Under the pieces are notes generated by a model. It had not been told where the DNA came from. It worked only from the letters and a program-made list of their open reading frames with translations, and did no database searches. A DNA stretch of 64,000 nucleotides from Neisseria sp. oral taxon 014 str. F0314 (GTDB taxonomy: Bacteria > Pseudomonadota > Gammaproteobacteria > Burkholderiales > Neisseriaceae). The number at the start of each line of letters is the position of its first letter. Position 1 is the first letter of the stretch. Location of the stretch: positions 1,550,001 to 1,614,000 of the forward strand of contig NZ_CP040504.1 of assembly GCF_005886145.1 (NCBI RefSeq), given 5' to 3'. A program made the translations under genes and the position numbers. Below, one piece after another: positions 25,482 to 35,094 of the stretch.

Positions 25482-27350
25482 TTATAGCTGCTGTTCACGC
25501 TCATCAAGTTCGTCCAATACGGCTTCACGATTTTCAGACGACCTGTCGTCCGATTGGTTGGCCGCCCCGCATACGTTCAAAATTTCCAAACCGAATTTAC
25601 TGATTTTGGCTTCGCCCAAACCGTAGATTTCATGTAGCTCTTCCAGCGTTTGCGGCATCTTTTCAACAATGTCGCGCAAAGTTTTATCGCCGCACACCAC
25701 ATAAGCCGGCACTTCGTCCGCCTTTGCCTTTTGCTGTCGCCAACTTCGCAATGCTTGCCACAGGCGCTCTTCGCGTTCGGTACGTAACCATTCTTCTTTA
25801 GGTTTCTGCGTCGCTGCTTTTTCGCGTTTAAGCGGCCTAAACCACACTTCCGACCCGCCTTTCAAAACCTGTTTGGCATTTTCAGTCAGTTGCAGCGATT
25901 GATGCAGCAAGGGATTAACGGTCAAATAACCTGCGCTGATACATTGGCGGATGACGCTGCGCCATTCTTTATCGCTCAAATCGCCGCCTATACCGTAAGT
26001 GGACAATTCGTGATGCCGGTTGTGCCGTATCCAATCGTCACTTTTGCCGCGTAATACGTTAATAACATAACCGGCGGCATAACGCTGGCCGACGCGGTAT
26101 ACACAACTCAAAAGTTTTTGTGCCAATACCGTGCCGTTAAAACGGACGGGCGGATGCAGACAGTTGTCGCAATGGCCGCAAGGCTGTGAATTCTCACCGA
26201 AGTGCCTGAGCAGCAAAACCCGCCGACAATCCGCCGTTTCACATACGGACAACATAGCGTCGAGCTTTTGCATTTCTATCTGTTTTTGCGTTTCGTCAGT
26301 CTGGCCTTCGGCAATGCGTTCGCGCAACAAAACCCAATCGTTAAGGCCGTAGCACAACCAACTTGCGGCAGGCAATCCGTCACGTCCGGCGCGACCCGAT
26401 TCTTGATAGAAATGTTCGATGCTCTGCGGCATATCGAGATGGGCGACAAAACGCACATCAGGTTTGTCTATACCCATGCCGAAAGCGACGGTAGCCACAA
26501 CAATAATATTGTCTTCATGCGTAAATTTGCGCTGGTTGGTTTCGCGCATTTCCATACTCAATCCGGCATGATAGGGGATTGCGTCCAAACCGTGTTCGCA
26601 TAAAAATCCGGTTACATCTTCCACTTTTTTCCGGCTCAAGCAATATACAATGCCGCTCTGACCACCCATTTGTTTTTGGATAAAGTCTAGGAGTTGTTTT
26701 TTACCGTTGTTTTTTTCGATAACCTGATAATAAATATTCGGGCGATCGAAACTGGAAATATATTCGGGCGCATTTTCCAGACACAGATGATGTTTGATGT
26801 CCGCCCGTGTTGCCGCATCAGCGGTCGCGGTCAGTGCGATGCGGGGAATTTGCGGATAACGTTGGGCCAACATGCCTAGCTGTTGGTATTCAGGGCGGAA
26901 GTCATGCCCCCATTGACTGACACAATGGGCTTCATCAATGGCAAACAGGCTGATCGTTTGCTGATCAAGAAACCGCAGGAAACGGTCGCTGACTAAACGC
27001 TCGGGCGCAACATAAAGCAGTTTCAGACGGCCTTGTGCCAATTTTTCCGCCACTTCACGCGCTTCTTCGGCGGTAGTACCGCTATGGACACATGCGGCTT
27101 CGATTCCCGCCGCATGTAAACCGGCTACTTGGTCATTCATTAAAGCAATCAGCGGCGATACGACGATAGCCACTCCTTCACGCATCAGGGCGGGAATCTG
27201 GTAACAAAGCGATTTGCCACCACCAGTCGGCATCAGCACCAACAGGCTTTCTCCCCTGGCCAAAGTGTTGACTACGGCCTCCTGATTGCCGCGAAATTCG
27301 GGATAACCGAATACTTCGTGCAAAATCTGTTTGGCCGTCGGCGTGGTCAT
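25482..27350 (-). CDS. recQ: ATP-dependent DNA helicase RecQ, single HRDC domain
   Basis: RecQ unwinds DNA 3'-5' for recombination and fork repair. The 622-residue product has Walker [17 protein letters not shown] in [20 protein letters not shown], the late helicase motif [10 protein letters not shown], the zinc-binding cysteines (CETADCRR...CGHCDNC), a winged helix and one HRDC domain (about 515-595). From memory the pathogenic neisserial RecQ is about 766 residues with three HRDC domains, so two are missing here. The gene ends next to the second M16 gene, convergent, with an 11-base gap. The 3' end carries a DUS of the T variant in frame. Confidence 0.95.
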   Translation of the reverse strand: MTTPTAKQILHEVFGYPEFRGNQEAVVNTLARGESLLVLMPTGGGKSLCYQIPALMREGVAIVVSPLIALMNDQVAGLHAAGIEAACVHSGTTAEEAREVAEKLAQGRLKLLYVAPERLVSDRFLRFLDQQTISLFAIDEAHCVSQWGHDFRPEYQQLGMLAQRYPQIPRIALTATADAATRADIKHHLCLENAPEYISSFDRPNIYYQVIEKNNGKKQLLDFIQKQMGGQSGIVYCLSRKKVEDVTGFLCEHGLDAIPYHAGLSMEMRETNQRKFTHEDNIIVVATVAFGMGIDKPDVRFVAHLDMPQSIEHFYQESGRAGRDGLPAASWLCYGLNDWVLLRERIAEGQTDETQKQIEMQKLDAMLSVCETADCRRVLLLRHFGENSQPCGHCDNCLHPPVRFNGTVLAQKLLSCVYRVGQRYAAGYVINVLRGKSDDWIRHNRHHELSTYGIGGDLSDKEWRSVIRQCISAGYLTVNPLLHQSLQLTENAKQVLKGGSEVWFRPLKREKAATQKPKEEWLRTEREERLWQALRSWRQQKAKADEVPAYVVCGDKTLRDIVEKMPQTLEELHEIYGLGEAKISKFGLEILNVCGAANQSDDRSSENREAVLDELDEREQQL

Positions 27351-27519
27351 GGAATGTCTGTCCCGAAAGTAATAATGATTGGAAGTGTTATTTTAGCGTT
27401 TTTAGACATGCTTTGCATGGATCGGGACATCTGAAAGGGTAAGCTTTGCAAAGCCGATTTACTTAGGCAGCGATATTAACGGATAATACGCGAAATTATT
27501 TTTATAAGGATGATACAAA

Positions 27520-27951
27520 ATGCAGATTTTGCGTTTGGCCGCACTCACGTTGCCAGCCATACTGTTGGCGTCCTGTGCTTCTTCCGGTCCTTCCGTCAGC
27601 GGCGATTGGGAAAGCATCGGCACCATTTCCAACGGCAATATCAAAGTTACATTAGACAAAAACAGCATCAAGAAAAACGGCGTTCTGGCTACTTTCCGCG
27701 ATAAAAAAGTCATCTCTAAAATGAGTGAGGAAAGTTTTTCAAATACGCCTAAATATAAAACGGCCATCGGAGAATGGGAAGTTCACTGCACCAATAAAAC
27801 CTACCGCCTGACGGCTTTGCAGCTCTTAGACGAACGCGGACAGACTATTTCTAATCAGAAATATACTGCGGTCAGCGTGCGTCCTATGAGCGTAATGAAC
27901 GGCACCATCATTGAAAAACAGTTTGAAACTGTTTGCGGCAAAAAGTTGTAA
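27520..27951 (+). CDS. Lipoprotein resembling surface-adhesin protein E family
   Basis: A 143-residue lipoprotein: signal with lipobox LASC (about Cys19), then an all-strand domain (DWESIGTISNGNIKVTLDKNSIKKNGVLATFRDKKVI) ending in a region with paired cysteines (VHCTNK and TVCGKKL). The layout, a tyrosine/aspartate-poor beta sandwich with one C-terminal disulphide, matches what I know of the adhesin E-like family, but similarity is weak. An AAGGA ribosome-binding site lies nine bases before the start. It is monocistronic with a DUS terminator. Confidence 0.75.
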   Translation: MQILRLAALTLPAILLASCASSGPSVSGDWESIGTISNGNIKVTLDKNSIKKNGVLATFRDKKVISKMSEESFSNTPKYKTAIGEWEVHCTNKTYRLTALQLLDERGQTISNQKYTAVSVRPMSVMNGTIIEKQFETVCGKKL

Positions 27952-27970
27952 CAGTTTAATTCATCTAAAA

Positions 27971-28018
27971 AGAGAGGCCGTCTGAAACCCGTGTCATAAG
28001 GTTTCAGACGGCCTCTCT
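27971..28018. terminator. Bidirectional DUS terminator between the lipoprotein gene and tsaC
   Basis: An 18-base stem AGAGAGGCCGTCTGAAAC and complement between convergent genes. Confidence 0.8.
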
Positions 28019-28040
28019 TTTCTTAAATCATAGTTACGGT

Positions 28041-28610
28041 TTACCTTAAACGGATGCCCGTTTCTCCGTCAATAATCTGACTTGGTTTTTCTTGCCCTCC
28101 GATTAAACCGCTTACCACCCACACTTTCCTACCAAATTGCCGCCGGACCTCGCGCTCGGTTTTACATGGCCGTTTGCCGGCACGGTTGCACGACGTTGAC
28201 ACCAACGGTGTTCCCAGTACCTTACACAACCTCCGCGCACCTTGATGGGCAGGAACGCGCACAGCCAGTTTATTCCTCCCCTTCCCTCTCAGTAAAGGCA
28301 GTATTCCAGCCCGAGAGGGGAGCAAAAAGGTTTTCGGTGCCGGCCATTCTCGTTCCAACATAAAAATTGTTTTTTCAGACGGCCTTTCCAATAGCGACTG
28401 TAATTGTTCCAAACGACTGCCGATAACAATCATACCTTTATCCTGCGGCCGTTTTTTCAAACTGACCACCCGACTTAGCGCTCTGGGAAAAGTTGGAATA
28501 CAGCCTAACCCATAACAAGACTCGGTCGGATATGCAACCAATCCACCCCGTTTAAGGTGGATTTTCAATTTGCGCTGCGCCGATGCAGTAAGTATTCGTG
28601 GAAACAACAT
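28041..28610 (-). CDS. tsaC: Threonylcarbamoyl-AMP synthase
   Basis: TsaC (YrdC/Sua5) makes threonylcarbamoyl-AMP from threonine, bicarbonate and ATP, the first step of t6A37 tRNA modification. The 189-residue product has LKKRPQDKGMIV (KR...K binding loop), YPTESCYGLGC near the N-terminus and STSCNRAGK near the C-terminus. Length matches the short YrdC form without the Sua5 extension. A DUS is read in frame (ERPSEKTI). trmO, which acts on t6A, lies 6 kb away. Confidence 0.93.
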   Translation of the reverse strand: MLFPRILTASAQRKLKIHLKRGGLVAYPTESCYGLGCIPTFPRALSRVVSLKKRPQDKGMIVIGSRLEQLQSLLERPSEKTIFMLEREWPAPKTFLLPSRAGILPLLRGKGRNKLAVRVPAHQGARRLCKVLGTPLVSTSCNRAGKRPCKTEREVRRQFGRKVWVVSGLIGGQEKPSQIIDGETGIRLR

Positions 28611-28624
28611 AATGGAATGGTTTG

Positions 28625-28653
28625 AAGGCCGTCTGAAAAATTCAGACGGCCTC
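28625..28653 (-). terminator. Inverted DUS pair after purD
   Basis: AGGCCGTCTGAA and complement with only three bases between them. Confidence 0.7.
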
Positions 28654-28673
28654 TCTATATCTTTAAAAAATAA

Positions 28674-29945
28674 TTAACGATTGATGGCTTTATCCGCAAT
28701 ATCTTTACGATACTGCATTCCGTCAAAACTGATTTTTTGTACTGCCTGATAAGCCTTGGTTTTGGCAGCAGCCACATTATCGCCCAAACCGACGACACAC
28801 AATACTCGACCGCCGTTGGTTACAACTTTACCGTTTTCGTTTAAAGCAGTGCCGGCATGAAACACTTTTCCAATTCGATCTGCTTCGTCCAAACCGGTAA
28901 TAATGTCGCCTTTTTTAGGCGTATCAGGATAATTCTCGGCTGCCAATACCACGCCGACCGCAGTCTGAGGATTCCATTCCGCAATAGTACTATTCAGTTT
29001 GCCGTCTATCGCAGCTTCCAACAAATCAACTAAGTCGCTATTCAAACGGCTCATAATCGGTTGAGTTTCAGGATCGCCGAAACGGCAATTAAATTCAACC
29101 GTATATGGTGCTCCGGTTTTATCAATCATCAAACCGGCATACAGAAAACCGGTAAATTTATGGCCTTCCGCCTTCATACCATTGACTGTAGGCAAGATAA
29201 TCTCGTTCATAGCACGTTCGTATACATCTGACGTTACCACTGGCGCCGGACTGTACGCACCCATACCGCCCGTATTCGGACCACAATCATCATCCAGCAA
29301 ACGTTTGTGGTCTTGACTGGTCGCCATTGGCAACACATTGTCACCGTCCACCATCACAATGAAGCTGGCCTCTTCTCCTTGCAGAAAATCTTCAATAACC
29401 ACTCTTGCGCCCGCATTGCCCATTTTGTTACCCAGCAACATATCGTCAATCGCAACATGTGCCTCATGCAAAGTAGCGGCCACAACCACTCCCTTACCCG
29501 CTGCCAAGCCGTCTGCTTTAATAACGATCGGTGCACCTTTCTGATTTACATATTCATGTGCCTTTTCCGCATTTTCAAAAGTCTGATATTGCGCGGTAGG
29601 AATACCGTATTTTTTCATAAATGCTTTGGCAAAATCTTTCGAACTTTCCAACTGGGCCGCATACTGGGTGGGACCGAAAGCCTTTAAACCTTCAGCACGA
29701 AAATCATCCACAATACCGGCGGCCAACGGCGCTTCCGGACCTACTACAGTAAAAGCAATATGTTCTTTTTTACAGAAATCAATCAGGTCGGCATGAGCTG
29801 TCAAAGTCAGATTTTTCAATTTAGGCTCAATCGATGTACCGGCATTACCAGGCGCAACGAAAACGGTTTCTACTTTTGGGGATTGTGCTAATTTCCAAGC
29901 CAGAGCATGTTCGCGACCACCGCTGCCGACAACGAGTAATTTCAT
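28674..29945 (-). CDS. purD: Phosphoribosylamine-glycine ligase
   Basis: PurD joins glycine to 5-phosphoribosylamine with ATP, step two of purine synthesis. The 423-residue product begins MKLLVVGSGGREHALAWKL, the family's N-terminal signature, and has the ATP-grasp core (IVIKADGLAAGKGVVVA, FLQGEEASFIVMVDG) and the PurD signature FNCRFGDPETQ. The start follows AAGGAG. The surrounding DNA is clearly more AT-rich than the first 25 kb. It is monocistronic; no other purine gene is in the window. Confidence 0.97.
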   Translation of the reverse strand: MKLLVVGSGGREHALAWKLAQSPKVETVFVAPGNAGTSIEPKLKNLTLTAHADLIDFCKKEHIAFTVVGPEAPLAAGIVDDFRAEGLKAFGPTQYAAQLESSKDFAKAFMKKYGIPTAQYQTFENAEKAHEYVNQKGAPIVIKADGLAAGKGVVVAATLHEAHVAIDDMLLGNKMGNAGARVVIEDFLQGEEASFIVMVDGDNVLPMATSQDHKRLLDDDCGPNTGGMGAYSPAPVVTSDVYERAMNEIILPTVNGMKAEGHKFTGFLYAGLMIDKTGAPYTVEFNCRFGDPETQPIMSRLNSDLVDLLEAAIDGKLNSTIAEWNPQTAVGVVLAAENYPDTPKKGDIITGLDEADRIGKVFHAGTALNENGKVVTNGGRVLCVVGLGDNVAAAKTKAYQAVQKISFDGMQYRKDIADKAINR

Positions 29946-30083
29946 GCCTTCTCCTTGATAAATAAAGTTTTTAAATTGGACAATTATAGCCCATTTAACT
30001 TTAATTAGACAGGTTTATATCTGTATTCAACAATATAATGGACTGTCTGAAAACATATTAATAAATAAATTCAGACGGCCTCT

Positions 30084-30698
30084 CTATGAATAAGGATTTT
30101 CAGTATAAATTTCGATATTGCGAGTGTTCTCCCATGCCGTAATACATAACGTATAACAGGCCAAAGGAAGTCGGACAGTTAATCTGCAATCCAACTGCAA
30201 ATCTTGCTCGATAATATTGCCCTGATTTTGTTTGGTAATTCTGATAGCTTCATTAAGATAGGGATATTTGCAACGTAACCATACCGTTTTTTCAACATTT
30301 TTTTCAATCACTTCCGCAACGGTCAAAGCCTCCGCTGCCGCCGTTTTATAAGCATGAATCAAACCCGGCACACCTAATAATGTACCGCCGAAATACCGTA
30401 CAACAATCACCAATACATCCGTTAGACCCGCTGAATCAATCTGCCCTAAAATCGGACGCCCTGCACTGCCCGCTGGTTCTCCGTCATCATTAGCACGGAA
30501 TTGCGTACCATCAACACCCAAACGATATGCGTAACACCAGTGCCTTGCTTTATGGTGTTCTTCTCTGAGAATTGAAACGTACTGTTTAACTTCTTCTAAT
30601 GTCTGAATAGGATACGCAAACGCAACAAAACGGCTTCCTTTATCCTTAAATTCGGCTTGAGTAGTTGAAGCAATGGTCTTGTAAGTAGCAATATCCAT
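30084..30698 (-). CDS. YigZ/IMPACT family protein
   Basis: A 204-residue protein with the IMPACT N-terminal domain: SRFVAFAYPI, KARHWCYAYRLG, FRANDDGEPAGSAGRPIL and the glycine-rich VRYFGGTLLGVPGLIHAYKTAAAEAL. A DUF1949-like C-terminal domain follows. YigZ-type proteins are widespread, and related eukaryotic IMPACT proteins control Gcn2; the bacterial function is not settled. The gene is complete. A degenerate DUS pair lies past the stop, and the first parS site lies between it and etfA. Confidence 0.9.
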   Translation of the reverse strand: MDIATYKTIASTTQAEFKDKGSRFVAFAYPIQTLEEVKQYVSILREEHHKARHWCYAYRLGVDGTQFRANDDGEPAGSAGRPILGQIDSAGLTDVLVIVVRYFGGTLLGVPGLIHAYKTAAAEALTVAEVIEKNVEKTVWLRCKYPYLNEAIRITKQNQGNIIEQDLQLDCRLTVRLPLACYTLCITAWENTRNIEIYTENPYS

Positions 30699-30764
30699 TT
30701 ATTTCACCAAATCTAAAAAAATTCAGACGGCCTTAATAAGATTACTAAGAAGCCGTCTGAAAAG

Positions 30765-30780
30765 CGTTTCACGTGAAACA
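30765..30780. promoter_or_regulatory. parS site (15 of 16)
   Basis: CGTTTCACGTGAAACA differs from the universal parS sequence TGTTTCACGTGAAACA only in the first base, and the 14-base palindromic core is intact. ParB binding is inferred. It is intergenic, directly past the etfA stop and next to a DUS. Confidence 0.85.
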
Positions 30781-30784
30781 GACA

Positions 30785-31720
30785 TCAGCTTTTTAAGGCA
30801 TCAACCAGTTGCGGAACTATTTCAAACAAATCTCCAACCAACCCATAATCCGCTACATTAAAAATAGGTGCATCGGCATCTTTATTGATGGCAACAATAA
30901 CTTTACTATCTTGCATACCTGCAACATGCTGTATTGCACCTGAAATACCCACCGCAATATACAACTGAGGAGCAACAACTTTACCGGTTTGTCCAACTTG
31001 TATATCGTTTGGTGCATATTCCAAATCAACTGCCGCACGTGACGCACCGATTGCCGCATTTAATATATCGGCCAACGGCGTCAAAACAGAATTAAAGTTT
31101 TCGGCACTACCTAATGCACGTCCGCCCGATACAACAACTTTAGCTTGAGTCAGTTCCGGTCTGTCAGATTGAGACAAATTGCGTGATACAAAACGGCTTA
31201 AATTTTGTGCCGGAATAGCATCAATTGTTACAATTTCTGCATTGTTTCCAACAAGGGCCGCAGCATTAAAAGCCGTTGCACGGAAAGTCAATGCTACTTT
31301 CTCAGACTGGCTTTGTACCGTTTCAAACGCATTACCGGCATAAATGGGCCGTACAAAAGTATTTGCATCTACCACTTCAGTTAAATCAGAAATCTGCGGT
31401 ATACCCAATAAAGCAGCTATACGTGGCATCAGATTTTTACCGAAAGCAGTTGCAGTAGCGGCAATATAGCGATAATCACCAGCTAATTTAACGGCTAGTG
31501 GTGCCAATTCTTCTGCCAAACCCTCTGCATAATGAGATGCATCCGATACCAATACTTTGCTAATACCTTGTACCTGTCTGGCTGCTTCGACAACGGAAGT
31601 GGCATCTTTCCCTGCTACCAACAAATGAACTTCACCCAATTTGGCAGAAGCAGCAACCGCATGAAGTGTAGCAGGATTTAACTGCTGGTTATTGTGTTCG
31701 GCAATAATCAATACACTCAT
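30785..31720 (-). CDS. etfA: Electron transfer flavoprotein alpha subunit
   Basis: The FAD-binding half of the ETF heterodimer, which carries electrons from acyl-CoA and related dehydrogenases to the quinone pool. The 311-residue product has the N-terminal [12 protein letters not shown] domain and the C-terminal FAD domain with [41 protein letters not shown] and [20 protein letters not shown], all family signatures. The gene starts 15 bases after the etfB stop, with a strong GGGAGAGGA ribosome-binding site, so the two are co-translated. No ETF-quinone reductase is seen here. Confidence 0.97.
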   Translation of the reverse strand: MSVLIIAEHNNQQLNPATLHAVAASAKLGEVHLLVAGKDATSVVEAARQVQGISKVLVSDASHYAEGLAEELAPLAVKLAGDYRYIAATATAFGKNLMPRIAALLGIPQISDLTEVVDANTFVRPIYAGNAFETVQSQSEKVALTFRATAFNAAALVGNNAEIVTIDAIPAQNLSRFVSRNLSQSDRPELTQAKVVVSGGRALGSAENFNSVLTPLADILNAAIGASRAAVDLEYAPNDIQVGQTGKVVAPQLYIAVGISGAIQHVAGMQDSKVIVAINKDADAPIFNVADYGLVGDLFEIVPQLVDALKS

Positions 31721-31735
31721 TTTCCTCTCCCTCCA

Positions 31736-32485
31736 TTAAATCACTTTAGCTTCATTTCTCAATTTATCAGCCAATTCGGTAACGCTGCCGACTTTTATAC
31801 CTGCTTGACGCTCTCTGGGTTCAGCTACTTTAATCGTACGAATAAGGGGAACAATACTAATGCCTAACTCCTCAGGACTTAATTTTTCCAATGGTTTTTT
31901 CTTTGCCTGCATGATATTAGGCAATTTTACAAAACGCGGTTCATTTAAACGTAAATCCGCACTAATTACCGCAGGCAATTTCAGAGCAAGCGTTTCTTCA
32001 CCGCCATCAATCTCGCGTGTTACCAAAACTTCATCAGCATTAAGTTCTATTTTGGAAGCAAACGTACCTTGAGCTGCATTCAGTAGGGCAGACAACATTT
32101 GTGCTGTTTGATTTGCATCGTCATCAATCGCCTGTTTACCTAACAGCAAAATCTGCGGATTTTCCTTATCTGCCAATGCTTTTAACAATTTGGCAACTGT
32201 CAATGGCTCCAATTTTTTATCGGTTTCAATATGTACTGCACGGTCAGCTCCCATAGCTAAAGCCGTACGTAATGTTTCTTCACATTTTTTATTACCTAAA
32301 GACACGGCAATAATCTCATTAACCTTACCGGCTTCTTTCAAACGAACCGCTTCTTCCACTGCAACTTCATCAAACGGATTCATTGACATTTTGACATTAT
32401 TGATGTCCACATCCGACCCATCCGCCTTGACGCGTACTTTAACGTTATAATCTACTACGCGTTTTACTGCGACCAATGCTTTCAT
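31736..32485 (-). CDS. etfB: Electron transfer flavoprotein beta subunit
   Basis: The AMP-binding half of ETF and first gene of the etfBA operon. The 249-residue product begins [19 protein letters not shown], has [16 protein letters not shown] (family signature), the adenine-binding loop [14 protein letters not shown] and the recognition-loop region near 190-200, followed by a C-terminal tail packing on EtfA. The start follows AAAGGAG. Length and order are standard. Confidence 0.97.
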   Translation of the reverse strand: MKALVAVKRVVDYNVKVRVKADGSDVDINNVKMSMNPFDEVAVEEAVRLKEAGKVNEIIAVSLGNKKCEETLRTALAMGADRAVHIETDKKLEPLTVAKLLKALADKENPQILLLGKQAIDDDANQTAQMLSALLNAAQGTFASKIELNADEVLVTREIDGGEETLALKLPAVISADLRLNEPRFVKLPNIMQAKKKPLEKLSPEELGISIVPLIRTIKVAEPRERQAGIKVGSVTELADKLRNEAKVI

Positions 32486-32532
32486 AAATTCTCCTTTAAA
32501 GGATTTGAATTCAGTCTTCTACCGACAATTTT

Positions 32533-33543
32533 TCAATCAGTCTCAATACTAGCCGATTTTGATTTGTGTTCTAAATCAAACTTCTTGGCAGCTACGCAAT
32601 CTGTAAATACCTGATAAACTTCTTCGGATACAGGAATTTTTCCCATTCCGCCTAAATTTTTTGCCCAATCAGAAACCTGCACTCCGGTTTTTATCGGATC
32701 AGTATCAGTATAAATACCGACTACAGGTTTATCCAATGCATTAGCCAAATGTAACAAACCAGTATCCACGCCAATGACACCGACAGATTGCTCTAACAGA
32801 GAAGCAGCCTGCAACAAATTCATTTTATCGCATACAACGACAAACGGAAGTTCTGCAGCAATCACTTGCGCACGCTGTTTTTCTATATTGTTACCCCACG
32901 GCAGATAAATAGAATAGCCACTATCGTTGTGTAGCTTAGTCAGCGTATCCAACCAATTTTCAACAGGCCACAATTTACTGTCTCTACTGGTAGCATGCAA
33001 GGCGACATAATAAGGTGTTTTTAAATTCTTCAGACGGCCTTCTGCTGGAACAGATAAACCGAATCGTTGAAGTTGCGGTATTTGATAATTAAACACTTGA
33101 GCAAACAATTCACGATTACGCCATACTGCGTTCTTACCTTTCAGGACATTAAACGTTTGGCCGTACGCCAGTGCGGCCAATCTCTCACGGGAACTGTTTT
33201 TATCCAAACCTTTAACTTGTGCATCAGCCATTCTTGCAAATAAAGCACTTTTTATGAGTCCCTGGCTATCCAATACAAAATCAAACTTTTCCTGCTGTAA
33301 TTCTTTTTTCAGACGGCTTATCTCGTGCCATGTTTCGGATTTAAACAACTGCTTGCGCCATTTTCTCCAACGCATTTCATGTATTTTCTTCACAAACGGA
33401 TGCAATCGAGCAATATCTGCAAAACCTGCTTCACTTAACCAATGCAATCGAATGTCCGGGCGTAAACGGGATAAATCTTCAACAGCAGGAAGCGTATGAA
33501 TTAAATCTCCCATACTAGATAACCGGACAAGCAGTATTTTCAT
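32533..33543 (-). CDS. waaC: Lipooligosaccharide heptosyltransferase I
   Basis: WaaC (RfaC) adds the first heptose to Kdo of lipid A during inner-core LOS synthesis, on the cytosolic side of the inner membrane. The 336-residue GT9-family product begins MKILLVRLSSMGDLIHTLPAVEDL and has the ADP-heptose site near VALHATSRDSKLWP and the GVDTGLLHLANALDKPVVGIY loop. Length is normal. The perfect parS site lies 12 bases before the start, between waaC and the nicotinamidase gene. etfBA follows downstream on the same strand. Confidence 0.93.
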   Translation of the reverse strand: MKILLVRLSSMGDLIHTLPAVEDLSRLRPDIRLHWLSEAGFADIARLHPFVKKIHEMRWRKWRKQLFKSETWHEISRLKKELQQEKFDFVLDSQGLIKSALFARMADAQVKGLDKNSSRERLAALAYGQTFNVLKGKNAVWRNRELFAQVFNYQIPQLQRFGLSVPAEGRLKNLKTPYYVALHATSRDSKLWPVENWLDTLTKLHNDSGYSIYLPWGNNIEKQRAQVIAAELPFVVVCDKMNLLQAASLLEQSVGVIGVDTGLLHLANALDKPVVGIYTDTDPIKTGVQVSDWAKNLGGMGKIPVSEEVYQVFTDCVAAKKFDLEHKSKSASIETD

Positions 33544-33555
33544 AAAAAATCCTGA

Positions 33556-33571
33556 TGTTTCACGTGAAACA
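33556..33571. promoter_or_regulatory. parS site (perfect 16 of 16)
   Basis: TGTTTCACGTGAAACA is identical to the universal bacterial parS sequence bound by ParB. It lies between waaC and the nicotinamidase gene, 2.8 kb from the other copy. A perfect chance match in 64 kb is very unlikely. Confidence 0.95.
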
Positions 33572-33579
33572 AAAATAAC

Positions 33580-34245
33580 TTATTGATTATTAATGTAATT
33601 ATATATTTTCTCAGTATTCTCTAAAATAACTGCACCGGCATCGGACATTTCTTTCCAAGCAGCATTAACTGTATCCGGAGCAATACCACGACATGCGGCT
33701 GCATTAACAATGACCTTCCACTTTCCACCTTTAAGCAACTGCAATACCGTTGTTTTCACACAATAATCTGTTGCCAAACCTCCAACAATAACCGTATCCG
33801 CACCTTTACATTTCAACCATTCAAGCAAACCCGTACTTAATTTTTCTTCTATATCGTGAAAACATGCACCATAAGGATGCAGTTCGGGATCAACACCTTT
33901 CCATACACAATAGTCATATTCTTTAGTTTGGGGCAGCCCATCCAGTAATTCATAACCGTAAGTACCTACTATTGCATGAGATACCCATGTCAAATCAGCA
34001 TCGTTCAATCCGGTCGGTTTCAGCATATCCGCCGGATTTTCTACCAACCATTTAGCTGAAGGACTGTGCGCATCTTTGGTCATAACACGCAAATCGGCCA
34101 ATTTAGCCTGTGCATTCAATTCTTCAACAATCAGATTTCCTTCCATTACCGGTAATTCTGCCGGACACAGGGGAGAAAATGTTTTCTGAGCGTCTACATC
34201 TATTGAAACAATCATATCAGCACATCCGAAACAAACGGCTTTCAT
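33580..34245 (-). CDS. Nicotinamidase / isochorismatase-family hydrolase
   Basis: Expected to hydrolyse nicotinamide to nicotinate for NAD salvage. The 221-residue product has the N-terminal aspartate (SIDVDAQKTF), a metal-site region (MTKDAHSP and a later HPYGACF) and the catalytic cysteine in VGGLATDYCVKTT. These fit PncA more than a simple isochorismatase. Neither possible start has a good ribosome-binding site; ATG 34245 gives an unusual ten-residue leader MKAVCFGCAD before the conserved strand, and ATG 34215 removes it. The gene is AT-rich like its neighbours. Confidence 0.85.
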   Translation of the reverse strand: MKAVCFGCADMIVSIDVDAQKTFSPLCPAELPVMEGNLIVEELNAQAKLADLRVMTKDAHSPSAKWLVENPADMLKPTGLNDADLTWVSHAIVGTYGYELLDGLPQTKEYDYCVWKGVDPELHPYGACFHDIEEKLSTGLLEWLKCKGADTVIVGGLATDYCVKTTVLQLLKGGKWKVIVNAAACRGIAPDTVNAAWKEMSDAGAVILENTEKIYNYINNQ

Positions 34246-34327
34246 TATAGCAAATCACCATAGGGAAAGGGCGGCAAAGTCATATGGATACTGTGATATG
34301 ATTTGTTTTATTTAGAATTTACAAATC

Positions 34328-35008
34328 ATGCGGTATACTATCGAAGCCATCGCCATCGTACATTCTCCCTACAAACAAAAATTCGGCATTGCCCGCCAAC
34401 CGGGATTAGTACCGGCAGCAGAAGTATGTATCAAATTAAATTCCAAATTTACTGCCGACAGCGTACGCGGATTAGAATCCTTTGAATATGTGTGGATAAG
34501 TTTTATTTTTCACTCAGTTATCGGAGAAGGTTGGTCGCCGCTGGTACGCCCACCACGTTTAGGCGGAAGGCAGAAAATGGGCGTATTTGCCACGCGCAGC
34601 CCGCACCGGCCGAACCATATGGGCTTATCGTTATTGAAACTGGAACGGATAGAAACCGGACGGCCGGTCAAAATCTATTGCAGCGGAGCGGATTTGCTGG
34701 ACGGTACGCCTGTAACGGATATCAAACCCTATATTCCTTTCATCGAGTCCAAACCTGATGCCCGCAGCGGGTTTGCAACGGAAAAGCCCGAGCAACTCAA
34801 CATTGAATGGGCAGAAAATTGCGGTAAAGAATTATCCGATAAAGAACGCGAAATCATCAGTCAAAGTATTGCACAAGACCCACGTCCGGCTTATCAAAAT
34901 ATTCCCGAGAGAATTTATGTAATGAATATTTTAGATTATGAAGTAAAATTCCAAATTCGGAATAAAACCGCCTTTATCATCAGCACCGATACCTACCAAA
35001 AACCATAA
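34328..35008 (+). CDS. trmO: tRNA m6t6A methyltransferase TrmO
   Basis: TrmO (TsaA/YaeB) methylates N6-threonylcarbamoyladenosine at position 37 of threonine tRNAs to m6t6A. The 226-residue product has GIARQPGLVP near the N-terminus, the conserved GVFATRSPHRPNHMGLSLLKLE block with the SAM-binding residues, and DIKPYIPFIESKPDARSGF. An unusual single beta-barrel methyltransferase fold is known for the family. A perfect DnaA box lies inside the coding sequence at 34491. tsaC, which begins t6A synthesis, is in the same window. Confidence 0.93.
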   Translation: MRYTIEAIAIVHSPYKQKFGIARQPGLVPAAEVCIKLNSKFTADSVRGLESFEYVWISFIFHSVIGEGWSPLVRPPRLGGRQKMGVFATRSPHRPNHMGLSLLKLERIETGRPVKIYCSGADLLDGTPVTDIKPYIPFIESKPDARSGFATEKPEQLNIEWAENCGKELSDKEREIISQSIAQDPRPAYQNIPERIYVMNILDYEVKFQIRNKTAFIISTDTYQKP

Positions 35009-35028
35009 TACAGTTTGAAAATCAAAAA

Positions 35029-35069
35029 AGGCCGTCTGAAAACCCGTATTTTAAGTTTTCAGACGGCCT
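35029..35069. terminator. Bidirectional DUS terminator between trmO and gapA
   Basis: AGGCCGTCTGAAAAC and complement between convergent genes. A perfect DnaA box (35075-35083) follows directly. Confidence 0.8.
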
Positions 35070-35094
35070 CTCAATTATCCACAACTAAAACAAA

